Positions 55,562-64,000 of a stretch of DNA of 64,000 nt are shown one piece after another (within the stretch, counting starts at the first letter, position 1; each line of letters begins with the position of its first letter). Origin of the DNA: Ceratodon purpureus (Eukaryota > Streptophyta > Bryopsida > Pseudoditrichales > Ditrichaceae); contig CM026426.1 in assembly GCA_014871385.1 (NCBI GenBank), positions 42,117,613 to 42,181,612 of the forward strand, in the 5' to 3' direction. The notes under the pieces were generated by a model, which made no database searches, was not told the DNA's origin, and saw only the letters and a list, made by a program, of their open reading frames with translations. The position numbers were made by a program, and so were the translations under genes.

Positions 55562-56285
55562 CTACAACAATCAAATTCCCAAAGGTTCTTGCAAGTTGCA
55601 CCAACGTCCACTAGTCCAGAATCTGTGATATCCATGCAATAGCCCACATTCAAGAATCTCAACCCAGTGAACTTTGCAATAGATTTTAACCCTGTCACAA
55701 AAGCATCTAGTTTCTTTTGCCATCACGTAGCAAGTTTTGGATTCTCCAAAAAAGGTAAATAATAGCGCACTGAAATGGAAATTACTTCCAGACGCCATTA
55801 CAAAGTAAAATACAGCACTTTGAATTTGCAAATACAGGCTAGATGACCTTGGAACACAAAAATCTCTCAGCGAAATAAAATTCTAGAACACTCCCTTACC
55901 TGCTGCTCCTTCACAAAGTATGAAAACAGATTGCAACTACAACAACAAAGTTTGCATGGACAATCAAGCTCACGTTACCATTGTCATTTAAATTGCAATC
56001 TGTAAGGTCGAGCTCCTCCAGGAGAAGACAGTACTTTCCTATTGAAATTAGACCCTCAGCTGTGACTAGAAGACAATTTTCCATTTTCAAGCTCAGTAGA
56101 CCTCTGCAATTTGTTGCAACAGCATCCAAAGCTACATATGTGATCTCGCGGCAACATGTAATGTCAAGTTTTTGCAGACCGGTGTAGGCTGTTACGACGT
56201 CCACAATACCAACATTGGTCACACCGTGACACTTGCTGAAACTGAGCTCTTTCAACCATTTGCACGTGCTTCTGATTAGGTTCAA
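55562..56285 (-). pseudogene. Fragment of an FBL3-like F-box/LRR gene
   Basis: Two neighbouring exons of a cysteine-containing leucine-rich-repeat protein are kept: 56,285-55,979 and 55,691-55,562. The first reads IRSTCKWLKELSFSKC, then LQKLDITCCREIT and LEELDLTDCNLNDNG. The second reads LKSIAKFTGLRFLNVGYC and ATCKNLWEFDC. They join in phase 1 (AATG|GTAACG...GACAG|GGTTA) and the second ends at a possible donor. The order and wording match plant FBL3-type F-box/LRR proteins, the substrate-binding part of SCF ubiquitin ligases. Upstream, DVKLAGSAN continues one frame off to about 56,320. The F-box and all other repeats are missing, so this is a fragment, possibly captured by a transposon. Confidence 0.8.
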
Positions 56286-56619
56286 TTTGCACTACCAGCT
56301 AGCTTGACGTCCGTGACTGATTAATATAGTAAAAAGCGCGCACCGGCGACGTAGAATTGACTCTGCGACCTCCTTCGGAGGGCTCCGATGAAGTAGCGGC
56401 TTGGGCAGTCACTCGGATCACACACGACGAACTCCGGGCCCACGGGATTTCGAATTCACAAAGACGCTAGGAACAGTGATGAAGGGTCTATTCGGCCCTC
56501 CGTGCCATGCTGGCCTGCCTCCCCCGCTGACGTGGATTTCCACTGCTGCTGACTGGGACGAGAAGTTACATACCCCGTGAATTACTTGGAGTTGCTGTAG
56601 CTGTCCGATAGCCATTGCA

Positions 56620-57040
56620 GTGGACGTTGTGATGTGCCTTTTCGAGATGTAGACCCAAGTTTCAGATTTTGGCCGGCATCTGGATGACCGAATGTCTTAG
56701 CGCCACTTCGGCAAGTCCCAGTGGATGTTCATTTCGTTTGGCAGGATGATTTCTTGTCAATGAAATTTAATGGGCATGTTTACTGTCCTCCGGATGAATG
56801 TATTTGGCAGAGCGTTTTTGTGCTAGAGCCGTACGATATCTTCTGTAGTGGACGGTGCGATGGGCTTCTTCGAGGAGTTGACCCAATTTTGAGATTTGGC
56901 TCGGCATCTAGATCAACGAATGCCTTCATGCCGCGTCAGCACGTACCATTGGATGCTCATTTAATTGGAGGGGATGATTTTCTGTAGATGAATCTTTCCG
57001 TGCATGGTTTCTGTTCATTGGATGAATGTTACATGGACTG
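56620..57040 (+). repeat. Diverged ~220-bp tandem duplication
   Basis: Units at about 56,620-56,820 and 56,842-57,040 share GTGGACG-x-TG-x-GATG, TTCGAG..GT-GACCCAA-TTT..AGATTT, GGC(C/T)(C/G)GGCATCT and ATTGGATGAATGT-like words. They look roughly 70% alike by eye. Both have short coding-like frames with WQDDFLS / GGDDFL. Function unknown. Confidence 0.6.
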
Positions 57041-58860
57041 AATTTTCAAAAATCATTGATGGACATAAATTCATTGGTGAAGTACTGCGTAAGAACATGC
57101 GTGTGGTTATCAATTGGGAAATTGCCATGGGGTACAAATCAGTACCATCCCCTCCTACAATTCAAATCAATTATCACTGTGGTTTGGCTACTCTTCTACA
57201 TCGATCATTCTGTCTGGATTCCAATTCCTTCTACTCTACGATTGGCTTCAGACACCTCAATACACAACACTGTCAATATGTACACAGCTGGGATGTCCTC
57301 ATCGCATTCCCCTAACCACACCTGTGATGTAGTATTCCGACAGTCCAGGAACACGCAAAACAGCATCGCCTCCGCCCGTCTGCATGCTTTATTCTACATC
57401 TCCTTCAACATGGACGTTTGCATTCAGCAATTGCCTGAGAGGATTGTTATAAGTGAGAAATGATGAAATCCTAATCATAATAAGAGACAGAACTCCTAGA
57501 ACACATTACAATCATAACAGAGTACATGGAATTAGCAGATTATGACATTGCAGTTATTCGGTTTAATAAATCTTTACGTGCTGTCCGCATTTTCGTATAT
57601 TCTTAAGTGACGGTTATGCCGACTGTACCTCAATGGAAATCTCTACCTTCCTTGTCCTGCAAATTCAACGATTATTACCCTGTTTGGACAACACAGTATA
57701 AGGTTTAGTCTGAAAGTGTAAATTATAAGACAACGTTAGTAGACGAAAGATAACAGTTCGACCATGTATACAAGGGCGTCCTATATGTCAAACGAAAGGA
57801 GCCGTCTGTTCGAACTTCTGCGTCAGAGTACTGCTCAGGCTCTCTCTCCGTATGAAGTGAGAAATGAGAATTACATCCTTGTATACGCTAGACTGTGGTT
57901 TTATTCAGTGTCCTTACCCCATGCAGTAGGGGGGTCAGGTGCTTCTACGACTGCCACACTCCTTCAGTAGTAACAGCAAAAACGGTTAATCATTGTCCTC
58001 TGGAAAAGTGTGGATTCCACTATGACCCTGCAGGACCTACCCATGTATGTGTTTTACATCAATGAGATGGGGATTTCGAAATATTTGAAATGAAACTACC
58101 TTCATCTGATGACTTTACCACTCGCTCTCTTACATCAATCGCGTATAACAATCTTCCATGCACAGAATACACGATTCAAAAACACTGCGAGTCATTGGAT
58201 TCCACATGAGGAACATACTCATAAACTCTCTGTGAGGATTTAAAAATAAAAAAGGCGACTGAGTAATTTTCTTCTGGAAAATACAGAATAAAGCGATTGC
58301 AAATACGGAGTGAAGACTAACCTTAACTCCAGCGACGGGCTTCCCGAGGACGTTGGATGAGCATCCTCATACAAATCATACAACATAAATAAGGACTCTG
58401 CTTTTAACATAGTTCTTGGTTTACATATTCTGACAGAAGATATGTATCCTCTGTCATAATATTAATAGTTTAGTCCATTACAGAGCATTACAGTAGTACC
58501 TGATAATGGACTCACACAAATTTCACAGCACCATATCATTCATAGTGGCAGGTTCAGAACTATAAAATTGTCCACTTTTATTGACGGTTGTCTGCAACAT
58601 CAAGAAACCAAAATTTTGGACAGAAATAAATGCAATGTAACATAATCTTGGCACTTCTAATATAACATTCAACAGGTTTAGGATATGGGTTTCCAATGTA
58701 TGTATTAGGCATATTATCCCGATACAATTGAAAGAGCTCAAGTTCCTCTCTGCAACATTCTGTGATTAACATTATAGCACACATTACAATCATCGCTCGT
58801 CATCTACTGGAAGATAGCACTGCATCTTCACTTCTGGCACTCTTGGTTACGGGTTACTCT
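57041..58860. other. Unassigned stretch
   Basis: Only short frames appear (for example 57,026-57,463 and 57,764-57,970, plus) with no domain, and no RNA gene or repeat. It may hold introns or 3' sequence of the minus-strand gene to its right: an exon-like piece after an acceptor near 58,953 reads SKCGRAFITRTVEGKRKDLE. Confidence 0.35.
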
Positions 58861-59156
58861 CTAGCCAGCAGATTCTAAATCCTTCCTTTTTCCCTCCACT
58901 GTGCGCGTGATGAATGCCCGCCCACACTTCGACAACGTCACTTCGAAATCTGCATCTTCAGCAATTTATCAGTGTTTGAATAAATATCCTATCTGATAAG
59001 ATCATAGAGCTGCAAACGAATGAAATTTTCTAAAGGAATTATAGCAGCGAATCCTCTTCTCGTTTTCCATCAACAATAGAACACTGAATACTCTATTGTA
59101 CACAATCTTCTAAAAGTACTTCATACTGGACTTACTGATCACTTCACCTTGCTGAC

Positions 59157-61203
59157 CTAAACATAGTTGAGGTACCTGCTCTGCCAAAGTATTGTTGCAT
59201 CCTCTGCAAAGTCCCCCTTTAATGCATCGCCGATGGTGTTAATGCCCTCGCGCTGTTGATCAGGATATAGTACTTTGCTTTGCGACCATTCTGGGTAAAC
59301 GTGTTCGACGGTAACTTGCTGCATTCCATGCTCCCACGAAACTCCTTCAACTCCGGGAACCAATTTCTTTGTCTTCGACCTCCAATGTGGTCCACATCGT
59401 CCCAAAGCTATTGTCTTGTACTGATGTTCCGGGTGTAGGATCCACACTGCTTTTGACGGTGTAAGTAGTGAACACTACATACACATTGTAAGTGTATAAG
59501 ACATTGCTCATTGGAATCGAGTACGACAGATTATTAGACTCCAGTGCATTAGGTTTCGGGTTGTCTAGCTTACCATCTCCGCTCTTGGTTTGTTGTTTGT
59601 AGAGGGTACGTAATCAATGTATTTCGACGGCCGCTTCCTCACACGTTTGGGCCGGTCAACATTAGCTTCAACCTCAACCCCTGAAGGTACACTTTCTGAT
59701 CGCACTGTAGTGATACATTTTTTCAATTTTGTAGAAGCTGGCCTACCCCGCTTCAACGGTGGGGGATTAGGGCATGTGACTGTTTCACCTACAACTGCAC
59801 ATACCAACATATCATGACTTAAAACCTAATACAGTTTCAACTAAATATTTATCGACCTCTACTTCGGTATTAATACGTAGGAACAAAAGAAATATGTCTT
59901 ACCTGTTTCACTCGTACGCTTTCCACGCTGTAGTGTCATCTCATTCAGCGGCAAACCGAAGGCTGCCTGCAATCCGCTCCCTACTCTCTCGCGGTTGGCG
60001 TTTGAAGTGTTTCCCTGTATGTTGGTAGGACTGTTCATCATGCTCGATTGTTTCGGGTCCCCTTCTTTTTCAAATAATGTAGTCATTGATGGGCTCATCC
60101 TATGACCGCCATATTCCTAATCGTAACTATCGTCTGCGTATGAGGACAAAAAAACCGAATAAAAACGTTGACATCGATCTGTACGAGGTAAGAAGGCGAT
60201 AATTTACGTGATCAATATAACAAAAACAGGGGATTCAAGCCATACTGACAATTTTCAAACATGAATAGTGAGGACGTATAATTCTTTCCGACCACATCAT
60301 CTGTAATATGAGGATTTTTGTTCATACTTGTACCTTTGGGTGTCTGTACGAGTAGCATTTCTAGTGGTAACATAGAATTCAAGAGCATCGTACCTTGAGT
60401 TAGAACAGAGGGGTTCTGCGTACACATGACTTCCGACACTCCTGAACCACATCCTGTTCCTTCTGTACCAGTATTATGTTGAATGGGGCAATGTTCAAAT
60501 TCCGCCATATTGGAGGTATTTCGCAAGTGGCCCGCGGGATGACTGTCAGGATTACTTAATTCCCCTACCGCTGAAGGAAGGGTGGCCTCTTTCTCGCCTT
60601 TAGGCAACATAACATTCAGTAGCATATCCAGTTTTCTACTTACAGAATCCATGTGAACTCGATCTGCTTCACGCCATGAGGCCAATACCTCAACCGATTT
60701 CTTCACTGCATTGAGCTCCCGTCTTATTGAGCGAGCAACTCCCTCCCCTCCAATTGGTCGCACAATTTTCTCTGTCGCGTGACTCGGTGTGCCTCTCTCT
60801 TCCTGCGCCTCCTACAATTTTTATATTCTGATTATGGTATACTTTGCAGAGCAATATATTTCTCCTTAGAAATGGATACTTCTACAATACAGTATACATT
60901 TAGGGGGGCACCATGCACAATTTCAAAGAAGTTTGAAACGACCAAATTCGTATAAACACGTCCTCTATTTTAATGTGTTTGGAATTCGAAATTAAAATGC
61001 AAATGCGGGATCTACTATACCTGAACAGATGCGTCTCCCACTTTTGATCCCGGAGTGCCATTCCTGGCAACCTATCACCATGAATTCAATGCATTTCATA
61101 GTTAAGTATTAAAAAAGTTCCATTACATAGGGTTACTTCAAAGAAATGTACCTCGAATATAGAGAGAGTGCCACTTCGATAACTACTACTGATGTGCTCA
61201 CCA
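59157..61203 (-). CDS. Multi-exon gene of unknown function, cut by the Copia element
   Basis: Exons inferred from splice signals, 5' to 3': 61,203-61,152 (partial), 61,071-61,021, 60,811-~60,240, 60,099-59,903, 59,794-59,574, and a block at 59,447-59,157. The join SET|VVGETV (ACAG|GTAAG to TGCAG|TTGTA) is phase-consistent, as is ASVQ|EAQEE. The large exon has a helical segment (IRRELNAVKKSVEVLASW). The fifth has KRGRPAS (AT-hook-like) and RPKRVRKRPSKYIDYVP, suggesting a nuclear, DNA-associated protein. The last block (GRCGPHWRSKTKKLVP) is open for 96 codons but its phase is off by one with the acceptor I see, so the end is uncertain. The Copia element abuts the first exon; upstream exons must lie beyond the window. 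I recognise no family. Confidence 0.45.
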
Positions 61204-61488
61204 TGTTGGAGCAACCAAAGATGCTCCACTAATAACCATTATGGCTATTGGCCGTTATCAGTACTTGTACCGGCAGCCATATCAGGAAACGTACCAGTTA
61301 GCCTTTGTATCTGCTGACCAGCGGTACAAGTAGAATGTGGTTACGATTTAGTTAGTGGTCATCAACTCCACTAACTAAGTAGCATTAAGGATCGTAATAG
61401 TGGAGCAGTCAATGCTTAGCATATATATACTGCACTTCCGAATTTTTAGTTTATCTGTTGCTTTAGTTCAAGCCGAGGATCCTCAACA
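61204..61488 (+). repeat. Copia 5' LTR (285 bp)
   Basis: Starts TGTTGGAGCAACC and ends CCTCAACA, so the ends form the inverted pair TGTTG...CAACA. A TATA box TATATATA lies at 61,422-61,429, which would place the RNA start near 61,450. The short length is usual for Copia elements. Confidence 0.88.
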
Positions 61489-61500
61489 TGGTATCAGAGC
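61489..61500 (+). promoter_or_regulatory. Primer-binding site for tRNA-Met
   Basis: TGGTATCAGAGC directly follows the LTR. It is complementary to the 3' end of plant initiator tRNA-Met and primes minus-strand DNA synthesis in most plant Copia elements. Confidence 0.95.
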
Positions 61501-61668
61501 GAGGCTTATCAGGGTAGGCACCTTACTGTGAAGGATAGAGCTAGTTGTGTCAACTTAGTAGTTTTACTTTGAGGATAGAGCCAACTGCGTCACCTTCGTT
61601 TAGGACTACCGTCAGAAACTAGTAGCAACAGCATCACTGTAGAAGGTGACAGATACCTAACTTCCAAA

Positions 61669-64000
61669 ATGACATCTAGAGACAGCCTGATAGGAGATGG
61701 TTCCAAACTTGAAGGCAGTTCAAACTATAGTGTTTGGAGCTTCAAGATGAGGAACATAATGATCAGGGATGATGTCTGGAAATTGGTAGAACCACCTGCT
61801 GGGACTACAAATCCCACCGGAACTGCAGTAGCTCCCGCTGCTGGGACCATCGCTTCCACTACTGGAACTGCAAATCCCGCGGGAACTGTAGTAGCTCCCG
61901 CTGCCGGGACTGTCGCTTCCTCTGCTGGGGCCGCAGCTCCCGTTGATATCGATACTCAGAAAAAAAGGGCTTTGACCATGATAGCCTTGTCGGTTAGGGA
62001 CAATGTTATACCTTATATTGTCAATATTACGGAACCTGATGTGTGCTGGAAGGTTCTGAAAAACCTATATTCCAACACCACCAACTCTCGAAAGCTGATG
62101 CTTAGACGAAAGCTTGCTAATCTTAAGCTAGATGAAGGTGTGTCAATGACTCTTTTCTTACAGCAAGTCAAAGAGCTAGTTAACGAACTTGCATGTGCAG
62201 GCGAAGTAGTTGCAGAACCAGAACTCGTCGAATACGTGCTCATGGCGCTACCTGACAGCTTTGAAGGCCTCGTTAACACCATCATGTACAGACCAGCCCT
62301 TCCAACTGTCGAAGAACTCACGGTCACACTGATGCAGGACGAGATCCGACGTGAACTCAAGAGCACCAAACGTGGAGACGGGGAAGCACTGCTGACCAAG
62401 ACAACCGGGAGATTCATGAGTCGGAAACCAAATGTTGGTGGCGAAGAAGGCCGACACAAGGGAAAGAAGGCTGCTGGTGAATGCCACTATTGTGGCAAGA
62501 AGGATCATTGGATGCGTAACTGTCCCGATTTGGCAGCCGAACTCAAGCGACGCAGAGCAAGCAGGAACGAGAAGCCTTCGGTGAACCTCATCGATAATTT
62601 CGATAGCGACTCTGATGACGATTTTCCCGAGGTAGTAGAAGAGCCAGAGCTCGCTGTAAATGTGACTGAACTTCACCTAGCAGATAGCAATGTGGAGGAA
62701 GATTGGTACATAGATAGCGGTGCTTCACGGCATGTAACTGGCCACAAGCACCTCTTGTCCAACTTAGGGACAGGAAGTCGCTCAAAAATCTGCACAGCCG
62801 GTGGAGAAAAGCTCACTGTCACAGGAAAGGGATCAGTGGAAATTCCCACTACCCTTGGAGAAATAAAATTCCATGATGTTCTCTATGTGCCAGGCGTTAC
62901 CAAGAACCTGCTTTCAGTCGGAACCATGACTGATGGGAGAGAAAAATTCAAGTTACTTTTTGATTCTGGGAAAGTCTGGGTTCTCAAGAACTTTCCTTCC
63001 CCTGATGAGCACCATGTGGTAACCACTGGGAAGCGTGACAAACGCAACGGACTCTACAAGTTCCATTCTCCACAACTCTCGGTGAACAGTGTATCCATTG
63101 ACAGCACCGAGCGAGTTGCTATACTCTGGCATCAACGATTTGGCCATGCAAGCTATAAGACCCTTGTTTTTATGGCTCGGCAAAGCAAAGCAAGTGGTCT
63201 GCCTCCGCTCATTGTTCCACAACACTTCTGCGTAAGCTGCCGCACCGGCAAACAACATCGACAGCGTATTCCACGCAAGTCTCATGACCAGCGACCAAGG
63301 CGCTCCATATCGCTCGAAACACAGGACAACAGGACGACACGACCCCTCGAGCTCATTCATACAGATTTGTGTGGACCACTGTCCAAGAAATCCCTTTCCG
63401 GTTCTAGGTATGTGCTTACCATTACCGATGATTACAGTAGATTCACCTGGCTTTATTTCTTGAAAAGCAAAGATGAAACATTATCTCATTTTCAGAAATT
63501 TAGAACAATGATAGAAGTGCAAGGGGATCTCAAGATCAAAGCAATCCGCTCTGATCGGGGAGGGGAGTACACCTCTCATGCCTTTCAAAAATTCTGTGAC
63601 AACCATGGCATCCTACGGCAGTATACTCAAAGTCATACTCCCCATCAGAATGGGGTAGCAGAGCGTAAGAACCGAAGCTTGCTAGAAAAAGCCAGAAGCA
63701 TGGCTTACGAAAGCCACACACCTGCTCACCTCTGGACAGAGGCTGTTTCTACAGCTAATTATCTCATTAACCGGACGTCCACGAGAGCAAACGCTGGTGA
63801 CACGCCCTATCAGAAGCTCACAGGTCTGCAGCCCTCTGTTAGTCACCTCCGAGTATTTGGCTGCCGCACCTTTGTGTTAGATACAGACCCTGCTCGCAAG
63901 AAATGGGCTCCACGTTCACGTGAGTGCGTGTTCCTAGGATACGACTCTAACTCCCGTGGCTTCAGAAACTACCATAGATCCACACGAAAAATCATCATTT
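61669..64000 (+). CDS. Copia gag-pol polyprotein (partial at the 3' side)
   Basis: A continuous frame of 777 codons has no stop before the window ends. The Gag part starts SNYSVWSFKMRN, the usual UBN2/retrotran_gag pattern, and carries a 21-residue tandem repeat (NPTGTAVAPAAGT / NPAGTVVAPAAGT, about residues 45-90). The zinc knuckle CHYCGKKDHWMRNC starts at residue 272. Protease: WYIDSGASRHVTG, catalytic D349. The GAG pre-integrase zinc motif has WHQRFGH and CVSCRTGKQH. Integrase: D566 (HTDLCGP), D629 (SDRGGEY) and E665 (VAERKN), giving the DD35E spacing. Reverse transcriptase and RNase H must lie beyond 64,000. ATG 61,669 is the first in frame after the leader. All catalytic residues seen are intact. 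Confidence 0.95.
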   Translation, partial: MTSRDSLIGDGSKLEGSSNYSVWSFKMRNIMIRDDVWKLVEPPAGTTNPTGTAVAPAAGTIASTTGTANPAGTVVAPAAGTVASSAGAAAPVDIDTQKKRALTMIALSVRDNVIPYIVNITEPDVCWKVLKNLYSNTTNSRKLMLRRKLANLKLDEGVSMTLFLQQVKELVNELACAGEVVAEPELVEYVLMALPDSFEGLVNTIMYRPALPTVEELTVTLMQDEIRRELKSTKRGDGEALLTKTTGRFMSRKPNVGGEEGRHKGKKAAGECHYCGKKDHWMRNCPDLAAELKRRRASRNEKPSVNLIDNFDSDSDDDFPEVVEEPELAVNVTELHLADSNVEEDWYIDSGASRHVTGHKHLLSNLGTGSRSKICTAGGEKLTVTGKGSVEIPTTLGEIKFHDVLYVPGVTKNLLSVGTMTDGREKFKLLFDSGKVWVLKNFPSPDEHHVVTTGKRDKRNGLYKFHSPQLSVNSVSIDSTERVAILWHQRFGHASYKTLVFMARQSKASGLPPLIVPQHFCVSCRTGKQHRQRIPRKSHDQRPRRSISLETQDNRTTRPLELIHTDLCGPLSKKSLSGSRYVLTITDDYSRFTWLYFLKSKDETLSHFQKFRTMIEVQGDLKIKAIRSDRGGEYTSHAFQKFCDNHGILRQYTQSHTPHQNGVAERKNRSLLEKARSMAYESHTPAHLWTEAVSTANYLINRTSTRANAGDTPYQKLTGLQPSVSHLRVFGCRTFVLDTDPARKKWAPRSRECVFLGYDSNSRGFRNYHRSTRKIII

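Larger units (their letters stand above)
61204..64000 (+). mobile_element. Ty1/Copia retrotransposon (5' part, runs off the window)
   Basis: A complete 5' LTR is followed at once by a primer-binding site, a 168-base leader and an intact gag-pol frame still open at 64,000. The left flank CACCA (61,199-61,203) is the expected 5-bp target duplication, but its partner lies outside the window. With no stops in 2.3 kb and clean LTR ends, the element looks young. Confidence 0.93.

Overview
The window is nuclear DNA from a eukaryote, most probably a streptophyte plant. The evidence is GT-AG introns whose reading phases match across junctions, a plant B3 DNA-binding domain, a fragment of a plant F-box/LRR gene, and a Ty1/Copia element whose primer-binding site is the one usual in plants (initiator tRNA-Met). 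A piggyBac relative and unusual LINEs argue against a typical flowering plant; a bryophyte or charophyte is my guess, not a demonstration. Almost everything is mobile or decayed. I see no operons, rRNA genes or CRISPR arrays.

Layout. 1-6.3 kb: a decayed minus-strand LINE (APE endonuclease, reverse transcriptase) with a foreign insertion and an 18-bp minisatellite in its 5' part. 6.3-17.4 kb: a mixed island with a row of similar phase-0 exons, a broken piggyBac transposase, a B3-domain gene with a decayed second B3, and an unrecognised minus-strand gene. 17.4-22.5 kb: AT-rich DNA, a C-rich minisatellite, then a PIF/Harbinger module made of a Myb-like partner gene and a nuclease gene that converge, each with one frameshift. 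22.5-27.5 kb: a second copy of the same LINE family with an RNase H domain. 27.5-28.5 kb: AT-rich DNA.

28,506-50,545 is the centre of interest: about 22 kb bounded by perfect 32-bp terminal inverted repeats and lying between AT-rich flanks. It holds a three-exon gene for a predicted 982-residue protein with D...D-CxxC...HxxxxH-E motifs spaced almost as in RAG1/Transib recombinases. It also holds two related RING-finger/coiled-coil genes and a gene for a 409-residue protein of unknown family. The second RING gene sits between two long inverted arms built from ~208-bp tandem repeats and six tRNA-derived modules, a foldback-like structure of about 11 kb. I propose one large composite DNA transposon: a recombinase-like gene with RING-protein cargo. 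Activity is not shown.

50.5-64 kb: AT-rich DNA, a second Harbinger-like nuclease pseudogene, an FBL3-like F-box/LRR gene fragment, a diverged ~220-bp duplication, a minus-strand multi-exon gene of unknown function, and inserted against that gene a young-looking Ty1/Copia element (5' LTR, primer site, gag-pol open to the window edge).

All exon joins, identities and boundaries were read by eye. Where the frame is broken I give the break.
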